Shown here: piece by piece, positions 1-7,841 of the stretch
How the letters are laid out: each line of letters begins with the position of its first letter
Numbering within the stretch: position 1 is the first letter of the stretch
Source of the DNA: Salipaludibacillus sp047795645
GTDB taxonomy: Bacteria > Bacillota > Bacilli > Bacillales > Salisediminibacteriaceae
Direction of reading: 5' to 3'
DNA length: 64,000 nt
Assembly: GCF_047795645.1 (NCBI RefSeq)
Contig: NZ_CP181045.1
Coordinates: 1,364,001-1,428,000 of the forward strand
Program-made: the position numbers and the translations under genes
Notes under the pieces: generated by a model
Seen by the model: only the letters and a program-made list of their open reading frames with translations
Databases searched by the model: none
Told to the model about the DNA's origin: nothing

Positions 1-1352
1 GTGTTTGTACAACTTGTGATCGCAGCAATCGCAACAGATCCTGTTTTCAATGTAGAAGTTTCCCCATCTGGATGAGTTACTTTCGCTTCTTTCGCAATCT
101 CATCAGATGATAATCCAAATCCTGAACTTCCAACTGGTGCAGAGATCGCCTTTTGCCATTCTTTTTTCATTTCAGAAAGTGGAATCAAATCTTGTGGACG
201 TTTCGGTCCAGATAGATTTGGTTCAATAGCTGAAAGATCGATTTCAACAACTTGCGTGAAATCTGGATCGCTACCTTCACCTGGAGTGTAAAACATACCA
301 TTGGCTTTCGTATACGTTTCAACCAATTTAACTAGCTCTTCACTTCGTCCCGTGAAACGTAAATAGTTTAACGTCTCAGAGTCAACTGGGAAGAAACCAA
401 CTGTTGCTCCGTATTCCGGTGCCATGTTGGAAATTGTAGCACGGTCTGCTAACGTCATATCCGCAAGGCCTGTACCGAAAAATTCAACAAATTTACCGAC
501 GACATTCTGCTTACGCAAAACTTCGGTTACTTTTAATGCTAAGTCCGTTGCAGTAGCACCTTCAGGCATAGCGCCTTTCAAGTTCACCCCAACAACTTCA
601 GGAACTGGGAAATAAGAAGGCTGTTTTAGCATGCCTGCTTCCGCTTCAATTCCACCTACACCCCAACCTAGAACACCTAAGCCGTTGATCATCGTCGTAT
701 GAGAGTCAGTACCTACGAGCGAGTCTGGGAAAGCAATATTTTCTCCTTGCTCGTTCTTATTTTCTTGAACAACATTCGCCAAGTACTCTAAGTTTACTTG
801 GTGAACAATCCCTGTAGCTGGTGGAACTGCTCGGTAATTATCCAACGATTTTTGTGCCCAATTTAAAAATTTGTATCTCTCTAAGTTTCTTTCGAATTCC
901 AATTCCATGTTGCGTGAAAGGGAATTAGCTCCTCCAAATTCATCCACTTGGACTGAGTGATCGACAACGAGATCTACAGGAATTGCTGGATTAATTTCTG
1001 TTGGGTCTCCCCCGAAATCTGCCATTGCTTTACGAAGAGATGCTAAATCAACAACTGCAGGAACCCCCGTGAAATCTTGTAGAATAACACGAGAAGGTTT
1101 GAAAGGAACATCAATATTTTGCACCTGATCCGTTCCAAATTTCGCTAAGTTTTCCACATGTTCTTCTTTAATTACTTTTCCGTCATACTGTCGTAACAAA
1201 GATTCGAGAAGTACCCGGATAGAATAAGGAAGGTTGGTGACTGTTCCAACGCCGGCCTCTTCAATCGCCTTTAAATCGTAATAGTGATACGTTTCACCAT
1301 TTACGTCAAAGGATTTCTTTGAGTTATAAAGTGCTTTGTTTTCATTTGACAT
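1..1352 (-). CDS. acnA: Aconitate hydratase, N-terminal part (runs off left edge)
   Basis: Aconitase of the TCA cycle, isomerising citrate to isocitrate with a 4Fe-4S cluster. The visible 450 or so residues begin MSNENKALYNSKKSFDV and carry the aconitase signatures VDHSVQVDEFG, LVGTDSHTTMINGLGVLGWG and, at the very edge, SCTNT, whose Cys is the first cluster ligand. The C-terminal half lies outside the window. An AAGGAGGG ribosome site sits about 6 nt before the ATG at 1352. The neighbouring spore protein gene matches the citB-sspP neighbourhood of Bacillus subtilis, so citB is an equally valid symbol. The gene is intact as far as seen. Confidence 0.96.
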   Translation of the reverse strand, partial: MSNENKALYNSKKSFDVNGETYHYYDLKAIEEAGVGTVTNLPYSIRVLLESLLRQYDGKVIKEEHVENLAKFGTDQVQNIDVPFKPSRVILQDFTGVPAVVDLASLRKAMADFGGDPTEINPAIPVDLVVDHSVQVDEFGGANSLSRNMELEFERNLERYKFLNWAQKSLDNYRAVPPATGIVHQVNLEYLANVVQENKNEQGENIAFPDSLVGTDSHTTMINGLGVLGWGVGGIEAEAGMLKQPSYFPVPEVVGVNLKGAMPEGATATDLALKVTEVLRKQNVVGKFVEFFGTGLADMTLADRATISNMAPEYGATVGFFPVDSETLNYLRFTGRSEELVKLVETYTKANGMFYTPGEGSDPDFTQVVEIDLSAIEPNLSGPKRPQDLIPLSEMKKEWQKAISAPVGSSGFGLSSDEIAKEAKVTHPDGETSTLKTGSVAIAAITSCTN

Positions 1353-1581
1353 ATGTATTCCCTCCTTCATTTAATATCATATAACAGATTTTCTTAATTG
1401 TCTAAATCCTTTTTTCGAAAATTTGTCACATTTTCAACTCTACTAGAATAACACTTTTTTGACGAATACGCACGTATTCTGCTTAACAAATCCGTTCACA
1501 ACACCCCTATATATCAAGACGGCACCTAGATTTTTCTGCGATTAAACTTTTTTTAGAAAGGCCTTTTTTAGAAGTGAAATA

Positions 1582-1626
1582 ATAAAAAGGACGCAGCCTA
1601 TCATAAAAAAATAGGTTGCGTCTTTG
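1582..1626 (-). terminator. Rho-independent terminator
   Basis: Eleven-base arms ACGCAGCCTAT / ATAGGTTGCGT (1591-1601 and 1611-1621). On the minus strand a CTTTTTATT tail follows, placing it just after the small gene 1638-1901. Confidence 0.75.
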
Positions 1627-1637
1627 AGAGTAAGGTG

Positions 1638-1901
1638 TTAGTTCATTATGTCATGTTTTCGGAGTTCTAATTCTTGTGAGAATAAATCTAATTGGCGTTT
1701 TTGATGTTCCGATGCAACTGTATATGCTTTGTTAATAATCTGCGTTGCTTCATTAATCTCCTCTTCAGCTAATTTTACTTGATGACCAAATTCTGGAGCG
1801 TCTGGATCTAACTGGTCAAACGCATCTCCCAATTGACTATACGCTTGTTGCGCCGCTTCAAATGCTTGTCGCTTATTTTTGTTGTAAGGCACAAATAACA
1901 T
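1638..1901 (-). CDS. Small helical protein of unknown function
   Basis: 87 residues, strongly charged and predicted by eye to be almost all alpha-helix. Heptad-like Leu/Ala/Ile spacing in residues 10-80 suggests a coiled coil or helical bundle. There is no signal peptide, membrane segment or Cys. AAAGGGGATG precedes the ATG at usual spacing, and a terminator follows. It lies between aconitase and the spore protein gene, with a dispersed repeat directly upstream. I do not recognise the family, and no function is claimed. Confidence 0.7.
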   Translation of the reverse strand: MLFVPYNKNKRQAFEAAQQAYSQLGDAFDQLDPDAPEFGHQVKLAEEEINEATQIINKAYTVASEHQKRQLDLFSQELELRKHDIMN

Positions 1902-1910
1902 CCCCTTTCT

Positions 1911-2010
1911 TTTAGAAAAAATTGGCTTGTCGCCAAGTCCTTCATGGCGAAAGCCTTAGTATTTCTTATACTTTAATCCTGTAGCGAAGTTAAACGTTCT
2001 TAAAGTAAAA
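1911..2010. repeat. Dispersed ~100-bp repeat, copy 1
   Basis: Near-identical to 5807-5906. Shared blocks include CCAAGTC-TTCATGGCGAAAG, CTTATACTTTAATC and AAGTTAAAC. It contains the inverted pair ACTTTAA ... TTAAAGT, so it can fold. It sits between a gene start and the spore gene. Confidence 0.8.
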
Positions 2011-2084
2011 AATACCACTACGGTAATAGTATGGTTTATCGTTTCAAGAGTATGCTACATAATGAATAAAACAAACATAAGGAG

Positions 2085-2234
2085 GTGTCAATCATCGAAA
2101 AAAACACATTTAAAAGCCAACGGAGTCCCAATCCAAAAGACGGGCATGGTCATTCCGGTCAACCTGAACCAATGAAAGGGACGCAAAAAACAAGAAAACA
2201 AAACAGAAAAGGACAAACAGATGGAGAGGGGTAA
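2085..2234 (+). CDS. sspP: Small acid-soluble spore protein P-like
   Basis: About 49 residues, Lys/Gln/Gly-rich, with a central HSGQPEPMKGTQK segment resembling the GQPEPLSGSKK core of B. subtilis SspP (CotL). The location beside aconitase also matches. Such proteins are made in the forespore by family knowledge. The start is odd: a consensus AAGGAGG (2079-2085) runs into a GTG at 2085, and the codons at ideal spacing are ATC at 2091 and 2094. No ATG exists in frame before the core. I give GTG as the outer limit; translation from ATC is possible. The gene is too short for ordinary callers. Confidence 0.7.
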   Translation: MSIIEKNTFKSQRSPNPKDGHGHSGQPEPMKGTQKTRKQNRKGQTDGEG

Positions 2235-2235
2235 T

Positions 2236-3666
2236 CTACCCTTCTCCATCTGTTTTGTCTAATTTCATCAGTAGTTCCTCTATTACGCCTAAATCAACGC
2301 TTGAAAGGGTACGAAAATCAATGAAAAGACGCTCATTCGTAATTCTGCAAATGAGTGGAATCGTCAGGTTTCTTAAAAACGATTCACATTGATTTACTGA
2401 CATGCCTTTTTTTTCAATCGTTAACCCAAACGTGGCAATTTCTTCGACCGGCATCGTTCCTCCACCAACTTTGGAAACATCAGCTTCTTTTTGAAGGGAT
2501 AACGTACCAAATTGGTCAGCCGTCTTTGCAATGAAATCGTCTACTTGACCTGAAAGTTCTTCTTTCGTTTTCAAAATATCACGAATGGTTGGGATCTGCT
2601 TCATCGATTCAGGATCATACACATAATCATAAAGCGTTGCTTCGAGAGCTGCTAATGTCATCTTATCAACGCGAAGAACACGAGCTAATGGATGTTTCTT
2701 CAGTTGCGAAATGATCTCTCTTTTCCCAGCAATAATCCCAGCTTGTGGTCCACCTAACAATTTGTCTCCACTAAATGAGACTAGATCTGCTCCATCACTA
2801 ATCGATTTTTTCACGATCGGTTCTTCACCAATCCCTTCATTTACAAATGGAAACAATGAGCCGCTTCCCAAATCTTCATAAACAATGATCGACGACTCTT
2901 GGTTTTGCTTAGCAATTTCTGTTAACTCTTTGACTGATACGTCCGCTGTAAAGCCGACCGTCTTGAAATTACTTGTATGAACTTTCATAAACATTTTTGT
3001 ATTTTCTGTCACAGCCTGTTCGTAATCGGCACGATGCGTTTTATTCGTTGTCCCCACTTCAACAAGGGTTGCGTCACTTTCTTCCATGATCGTTGAAACT
3101 CGGAAAGAACCACCAATCTCAACGAGTTCCCCTCTCGAAACAATGACTTCTGTGTCTTTCGTTAACGCTCGTAAAATCAGATAAACCGCCGCAGCATTAT
3201 TATTGACAGCCATTGCCGCCTCTGCACCAGTTGCCTTTACTAAAAGATCTTCGATAATACTGTGACGCGATCCGCGGTTTCCAGATTGAATATCAAATTC
3301 TAAATTCGAATAATATTTCGATGATTGCAACACACGATCCATCGCATTTTCGCTCAATCTTGCTCTACCTAAATTCGTATGTAAGACCGTACCAGTGCCA
3401 TTAATCACTCTTCTTAAGTTATATGCCTCATATGTTTCTGCCCTAAGAGTTAACTGGTCACAAAGAAACATTGTCAAATCATTTCGAGTATTTGATTGAA
3501 ACGTTACAGGGTCTGTTTTTAGCCGATTGCGAAGGTTATCAAGTTCTTCGTTCATCCATTCTTTAAGTAAGGCATTCGGAATTTTGTGCGTTTCGCGTAA
3601 AACAGTAATTTGTGGTGCCTCTATCACTTCATGTACGGGAGGAAGCTTCTTAAATGCATTCTCCAT
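2236..3666 (-). CDS. selA: L-seryl-tRNA(Sec) selenium transferase
   Basis: PLP enzyme converting Ser-tRNA(Sec) to Sec-tRNA(Sec) with selenophosphate. 476 residues, usual for bacterial SelA. An N-terminal helical domain precedes the fold-type I core. The motifs NNNAAAVYL and FSGDKLLGGPQAGII (around residue 300, with the Lys that binds PLP) are clear. The ATG at 3666 was chosen because AGGAGG ends 6 nt upstream; a GTG at 3672 overlaps that site and is unlikely. It converges on sspP with one base between the stop codons. selD and the SelW-like gene lie 1 kb away. Confidence 0.96.
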   Translation of the reverse strand: MENAFKKLPPVHEVIEAPQITVLRETHKIPNALLKEWMNEELDNLRNRLKTDPVTFQSNTRNDLTMFLCDQLTLRAETYEAYNLRRVINGTGTVLHTNLGRARLSENAMDRVLQSSKYYSNLEFDIQSGNRGSRHSIIEDLLVKATGAEAAMAVNNNAAAVYLILRALTKDTEVIVSRGELVEIGGSFRVSTIMEESDATLVEVGTTNKTHRADYEQAVTENTKMFMKVHTSNFKTVGFTADVSVKELTEIAKQNQESSIIVYEDLGSGSLFPFVNEGIGEEPIVKKSISDGADLVSFSGDKLLGGPQAGIIAGKREIISQLKKHPLARVLRVDKMTLAALEATLYDYVYDPESMKQIPTIRDILKTKEELSGQVDDFIAKTADQFGTLSLQKEADVSKVGGGTMPVEEIATFGLTIEKKGMSVNQCESFLRNLTIPLICRITNERLFIDFRTLSSVDLGVIEELLMKLDKTDGEG

Positions 3667-3731
3667 GATCACCCTCCTTTTTTCTAGTAATTACCATTTA
3701 TAAATTATCTATTCCTTGGTTAGTCTAATGA

Positions 3732-3761
3732 GTGAAGGGAGTCGTCAACGACTTTCTTCAC
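3732..3761. promoter_or_regulatory. Perfectly symmetric dyad upstream of selA
   Basis: GTGAAG-gg-AGTCGT-CA-ACGACT-tt-CTTCAC: two stacked 6-bp arms with matching 2-nt internal gaps. It lies about 70 bp before the selA start and has no T-tail, so an operator or leader structure is more likely than a terminator. Function is inferred only. Confidence 0.4.
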
Positions 3762-3932
3762 AAGAGTGAATGGTTTTTGACTGGAATTCGTTGTTATGAC
3801 CTTGAGGGGTGGTTCGCTTGGCTCATTTATAAGCAACAACATCAGCAAGGAAAGTAATGAAAACGGAAGTAATGAGGTGTTAACAAAAGATAAACATCGA
3901 CTTTACCCTAGAAGAAATGCTCATTCACTCTA

Positions 3933-3965
3933 GAAAAAGGTGGTCTTAAAAGACCACCTTTTTCA
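3933..3965 (-). terminator. Rho-independent terminator
   Basis: AAAGGTGGTCTT / AAGACCACCTTT with flanking A and T runs, directly after the small gene at 3975. Confidence 0.8.
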
Positions 3966-3974
3966 TATGTAAAT

Positions 3975-4115
3975 TTATTGGTCCCCTTTACCGAATGTTT
4001 CCCTTTCACGAGCAATTTCTTGCTGATCTTTTAAATCCTTCACATATCCTGTAGCATAAATGGCCAACCCAATACCTAATCCAATCCCCAAGCCTTTAAC
4101 AAATTTCTTTAACAT
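3975..4115 (-). CDS. Small single-pass membrane protein, unknown
   Basis: 46 residues: MLKKFVK, then a Gly-rich hydrophobic segment (GLGIGLGIGLAIYATGY, about residues 8-25), then a charged tail. It is one transmembrane helix with Gly-xxx-Gly spacing typical of helix packing. The ATG at 4115 is preferred over the ATG at 4193 because a GGGGAGAGGG ribosome site precedes it. A terminator follows. I do not recognise the family. Confidence 0.65.
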   Translation of the reverse strand: MLKKFVKGLGIGLGIGLAIYATGYVKDLKDQQEIARERETFGKGDQ

Positions 4116-4194
4116 CTCCCTCTCCCCTTCCGATGTATTTTCTAATGACAACCTCTTACCATTATACAAAATTTGACTTGATTTAGAAACCAAT

Positions 4195-4240
4195 TAAAAA
4201 AGATGTCCGCAACAGTTTAGAGTTTCTTCGGACATCTTTC
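4195..4240 (-). terminator. Terminator of the SelW-like gene
   Basis: AGATGTCCG / CGGACATCT arms (4201-4209 and 4230-4238) followed on the minus strand by TTTTTAATT, 80 bp after the SelW-like stop. Confidence 0.75.
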
Positions 4241-4321
4241 ATTAAAATATATTAAGTGGGTCATTACCAGATCGCGGCATACATCATTCTGGATTTCCGA
4301 CATTTTAGCGGATTTTCATCA

Positions 4322-4570
4322 CTATTGATAATTTCTGATCGATTCCATTTGATTGATGACTTCCTTATGGTCTGGGAATTGATCTGTCTCCCATTTCGAG
4401 TAGATCTTTTTACCATTAACAAAAATCTCAAAAGCACCACCAGAACTTGGGATCAATTCCATCGATTCTATGTCTGTTCTTAAATCTTCAAACGCGTCCT
4501 CTGCGAAACTCGCAGCTTTGGGAGCGTAGTTTCACTGCATACAAAATTCAATTTTTACCTTCAATTTCAT
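4322..4570 (-). CDS. SelW/Rdx-family selenoprotein (UGA at codon 13 = Sec)
   Basis: 82 residues, beginning MKLKVKIEFCMQ-Sec-NYAP. Codon 13 (4532-4534) is TGA, giving Cys10-Met-Gln-Sec13, the CxxU redox motif of the SelW/SelT/Rdx thioredoxin-like family. The frame stays open from ATG 4570 to TAG 4322. The C-terminal part contains SSGGAFEIFVNGKKIYSKW, typical of Rdx proteins. An AAAGGAG site precedes the ATG. A hairpin with a GUU loop starts 16 nt after the UGA. It is divergent from selD and has its own terminator. Ordinary gene callers split or miss it. The role is a redox protein by family; the partner is unknown. Confidence 0.93.
4501..4515 (-). promoter_or_regulatory. Candidate SECIS hairpin of the SelW-like gene
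   Basis: CUGCGA-GUU-UCGCAG on the minus strand: a perfect 6-bp stem with a 3-nt loop starting GU, beginning 16 nt after the Sec UGA. Bacterial SECIS elements lie just downstream of UGA inside the ORF and carry a GU in the apical loop. No folding was run. Confidence 0.65.
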
Positions 4571-4618
4571 TTTTAAAAACTCCTTTGTAAAGTTTTGTGA
4601 ACTTAACTAGTTGAACCT

Positions 4619-4663
4619 ATTTTAAAAGATCATTTGTCGAAGGTCAATGATAAGGTTTATAAT
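4619..4663. promoter_or_regulatory. Overlapping divergent promoters of selD and the SelW-like gene
   Basis: For selD (+): TTGTCG 4634-4639, 18-bp spacer, TATAAT 4658-4663. For the SelW-like gene (-): TTGACC (4642-4647, read on minus), 17-bp spacer, TAAAAT (4619-4624). The minus -35 lies inside the plus spacer, so the two polymerases cannot bind together. Confidence 0.65.
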
Positions 4664-4691
4664 GAAGAATAGATAAGGAGGTGCTCGCACG

Positions 4692-5756
4692 ATGGTTAAA
4701 AATATTTTTTCTTCAGACAAACGCTTAACACAAATGACCAAAAAAGCTGGTTGAGGATGCAAAATTGGTCCTGAAGACCTGGCGCAAGTATTGCGTCACT
4801 TACCTAAGAAAGATCAAGATGAGAATCTTCTCGTTGGCTTGGATACATCAGATGATGCTGGCGTATATCAACTAACAGATGATATTGCTTTAGTGCAAAC
4901 CGTCGACTATTTCACACCAATTGTCGACGACCCTTATATGTTTGGTCAAATTGCTGCTGCTAATGCATTAAGTGATGTATACGCAATGGGAGGAGAACCG
5001 AAAACCGTTCTAAATATCGTTGGCTTTCCAATTAAAAAACTGCCCCACGACGTGCTAGCAACGATTCTAAAAGGAGCAGCCGACAAAGTAAAAGAGTCTG
5101 GGGCTGTTATCGCTGGTGGTCATTCAATCGATGACCAAGAACCTAAATTTGGCTTGAGTTGCACCGGAATTGTTCACCCAGAACGTATTTTTAAAAATGT
5201 CGGTGCCAAACCTGGTGATAAATTAATCTTAACAAAACCTTTAGGAGTCGGAATTCTTACGACTGCGATTAAATTTGGCAAAGCTTCTGCAGAAGAAGCA
5301 GAAACGTCTACACATACGATGGCTACATTAAATAAAGTTGCAGCAGAAGTCCTTAAAGGGTATCATCCACGTGCAGTAACTGATGTGACCGGATTTGGAT
5401 TACTTGGTCATGGGTTTGAAATGGCTAGCGGAAGCGATGTTAGTTTTGAAATCAATTACAAAAGCGTGCCAGTTATCGACGGCACACTCACTCATGCTAA
5501 AAATGGTGTTGTCCCAGGTGGAGCAAAGGAAAATCATAAGTGGTTACAAAATAACGTCAGCTATGATTCGGCGTTACAAAAGTACGATCAACTTATTCTT
5601 TGTGATTCGATCACAAGCGGTGGACTGTTAATCAGTCTCCCAGAAGAAGAAGCCGATGCTTATATCGCTGAGATGAACGATAAGGCACCTTTTGCCGCTA
5701 AACTGATTGGACAAGTTACTGAAAAGAGAGAGAAAGCAATTTACGTAACAAAATAG
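4692..5756 (+). CDS. selD: Selenophosphate synthetase, itself a selenoprotein (Sec21)
   Basis: SelD makes selenophosphate from selenide and ATP. Translation starts at ATG 4692 behind AAGGAGGTG and reads MVKNIFSSDKRLTQ...KAG-Sec-GCKIGPEDL. The TGA at 4752-4754 occupies the catalytic Cys17 position of E. coli SelD (GAGCGCK). The frame is otherwise open to TAG 5756, 354 residues. The Gly-rich loop after the Sec and later motifs GGHSIDDQEPKFGLS and DVTGFGLLGH confirm the family. A GUA-loop hairpin follows the UGA. Conventional calling begins at 4791 and loses the active site. The enzyme needs its own product to be made, an autoregulatory loop by inference. Confidence 0.95.
4780..4798 (+). promoter_or_regulatory. 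Candidate SECIS hairpin of selD
   Basis: UGGCGCAA-GUA-UUGCGUCA: an 8-bp stem with one G-U pair and a 3-nt loop starting GU, beginning 25 nt after the Sec UGA. The design matches the hairpin in the SelW-like gene. SelB would bind it. Confidence 0.6.
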
Positions 5757-5760
5757 TAGG

Positions 5761-5788
5761 AAAAAGATCGTCAATGTGCGATCTTTTT
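5761..5788 (+). terminator. selD terminator
   Basis: AAAAAGATCG / CGATCTTTTT separated by 8 nt, 4 bp after the selD stop. Confidence 0.85.
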
Positions 5789-5806
5789 CTTTCGTTGTTT
5801 CGTTAA

Positions 5807-5906
5807 TTTTAGAAAAACTTGACTTTTCGCCAAGTCTTCATGGCGAAAGCCTTAGTTTTTCTTATACTTTAATCTTTAGCAAAGTTAAACATTCTTGAAG
5901 TATAAA
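5807..5906. repeat. Dispersed ~100-bp repeat, copy 2
   Basis: Matches 1911-2010 over its whole length with scattered substitutions. It ends directly at the ribosome site of the LysR gene and so may form its promoter or leader. Confidence 0.8.
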
Positions 5907-5922
5907 CAAGGGGAGAAACTGA

Positions 5923-6798
5923 ATGAACCTTAAACGTGTCGAAACTTTCATTACGCTCATGGAAACGAAAAGTTTTTCGAAAACAGCAGATAAATTAAAC
6001 ATGACGCAACCAGCAATTAGTCAACAACTGAAACTACTCGAAAAAGAAATGGGTACAGCTTTACTCGATCGCGAACGCTTCTCATTAACTCGAACGGGAG
6101 AAATTGTCCTTAAAAAAGGCTATAAAATCATTCAATCAGTTAAAGATATGAGAGCAGAAGTAAAACTCGCTGATCATCACGTCGGTGGTTTATTAAAAAT
6201 GGGCGCTAGCACCGTAGCCAGTACTCATTTAATCCCTAGCTTGTTAGCATCCGTGAGAGAGAAATATTCTTCGCTTCGGTTTCACATTCAAGTCGCCGAT
6301 ACAATGCAAATGGTTCAGAGAGTGTTAGAAGGGAAATGCGACCTTGCTATTGTCGGAACAGACCACGTAGACTCCTCCTTAATATGCCAACCTGTCTATA
6401 CTGACCGTCTTGTTTTGATCGCCCCAGTTGAATGGGAGCTTCCGTCTGACTTGAAAAGCGTCATGGCAAGTTCTTTCATATCTCGTGAAAAAACGAGCGG
6501 TACACAACGCGAAGTAGAAAAACTTCTGCAAAAAGAAGGCATTTCGATGAAAGAAATCAACAGTATTGCAACGGTTCAAGACACTGAAGCGGTCATTGCA
6601 TTTGTAGAAAACGGTCTAGGCATCTCGATCATTTCCCAACTATCCGGATTACGCGCAATAAAAGATGAACGAATTCAAGTTGTCCACACATTTGAAGCTA
6701 CGAGAACATTCTCACTTATTTACCATCGGAATAATGAGCAAGATCCTGTGATTCAAGCAGTTAAAAGTAGCTTTGACGTAGATTGGGACGGAGAATAA
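5923..6798 (+). CDS. LysR-family transcriptional regulator
   Basis: 291 residues. The N-terminal winged helix-turn-helix (residues 2-60: TFITLMETKSFSKTADKLN, TQPAISQQLKLLEKEMG) is classic LysR. A type 2 periplasmic-binding effector domain follows (about residues 88-285). AAGGGGAG precedes the ATG. It is transcribed alone after the selD terminator, and a dispersed repeat forms its leader. The target is unknown. Nearness to selD suggests, but does not show, a sulfur or selenium link. Confidence 0.9.
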   Translation: MNLKRVETFITLMETKSFSKTADKLNMTQPAISQQLKLLEKEMGTALLDRERFSLTRTGEIVLKKGYKIIQSVKDMRAEVKLADHHVGGLLKMGASTVASTHLIPSLLASVREKYSSLRFHIQVADTMQMVQRVLEGKCDLAIVGTDHVDSSLICQPVYTDRLVLIAPVEWELPSDLKSVMASSFISREKTSGTQREVEKLLQKEGISMKEINSIATVQDTEAVIAFVENGLGISIISQLSGLRAIKDERIQVVHTFEATRTFSLIYHRNNEQDPVIQAVKSSFDVDWDGE

Positions 6799-6826
6799 TT
6801 TTGCTACCTCTCCGTCCCAGTTTTAC
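6784..6826 (+). terminator. Terminator overlapping the LysR stop
   Basis: TGGGACGGAGA (inside the last codons) pairs with TCTCCGTCCCA (6809-6819), followed by GTTTT. Coding sequence and terminator share the left arm. Confidence 0.75.
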
Positions 6827-7067
6827 TGACACTGCAGATTTTCTTCACGCGAGTGGCGATTTTGTGATAACTACACCGCTATAATACCTAATTTCATGGA
6901 GTTACGGAATTAATATAAAGACAGATAGAGTGCTAAAATATCCTAAAATCAACATATTGATATTTGTGGAGGGTCAGTATGATTTGGAAGTTCATGTCAT
7001 CAATGAAACCAGTGGTTTAGTCCAGTCAAGAACGTTAAAGTACTTAACAGAACTATACCCTTAAAAA

Positions 7068-7841
7068 TCAAATCATTTTTTGATATCTCTTAAACACTTG
7101 CAACGCTAATAACATTGCTAATAGGAGAAACACATTTAAATAAATGACATTTGTAATGATTAAATTCCAATTAGCACTAGCTCCTAATGCTTCTCGGCCA
7201 GCTTCAATAGCCCAGTTAACTGGATTGAAAAGAGCAATATTTTTTATCCAATTTGGCACAAGGTCAATTGGCATAAATAAACTAGATACAAAGATTAGAG
7301 GCATGGTCATCAAGTTTGCAGTGGAAATAAGCCCCTCTTCCTTTTGAATAACGAGACTAAGTGCGATGGAGAGGGCACCAAACCCCATCCCTAGTAGAAC
7401 ACTTACTATTAATAAAATAAAGATACCAGTTATTCCTCCTGGAAATCTAGCTCCCATCAGCAACGCCAATACTATAATTATTAACCCTTGAATCCCCATT
7501 GTTACGGTGTTTTGCATTAAAGGACCAATAATTAAAGAGGACCGCCTCACAGGAGAAACAAGAAAACGATTTAATACCCCTTGGTTTAAATCAACGATTA
7601 TGCTCATCCCTACAAAACCACCAGATAAAAGAGTACTCATTACTACAATCCCAGGGCTAAAAAACTCTAAGTAAGAGGACGAAGTGAAACCAGGAATATC
7701 TACAATACTACTAAATAATGAGCTAAATAAGAGTAACCATAATATAGGTTGGAATAAATTTATTCCTATCAGAAAAGGAGAACGAGATACTCCACGTAAA
7801 TTCCGCTCTGTCATATACCAGGAATCTGCTAATAATTTCAT
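7068..7841 (-). CDS. ABC-2 type transporter permease
   Basis: 257 residues with six hydrophobic segments and the ABC-2 membrane family layout. The stretch NPVNWAIEAGREAL before the last helix is typical of DrrB-like export permeases. Its start overlaps the ATPase stop by 4 bp (ATGA), so the two are translationally coupled. With the ATPase it would form a drug or antibiotic exporter in the cytoplasmic membrane. The substrate is unknown. Confidence 0.92.
   Translation of the reverse strand: MKLLADSWYMTERNLRGVSRSPFLIGINLFQPILWLLLFSSLFSSIVDIPGFTSSSYLEFFSPGIVVMSTLLSGGFVGMSIIVDLNQGVLNRFLVSPVRRSSLIIGPLMQNTVTMGIQGLIIIVLALLMGARFPGGITGIFILLIVSVLLGMGFGALSIALSLVIQKEEGLISTANLMTMPLIFVSSLFMPIDLVPNWIKNIALFNPVNWAIEAGREALGASANWNLIITNVIYLNVFLLLAMLLALQVFKRYQKMI

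Noticed and set aside
6900..7060. Short frame MIWKFMSSMKPVV behind GGAGGG
   Set aside because: Only 13 codons and no similarity; not supportable as a gene.
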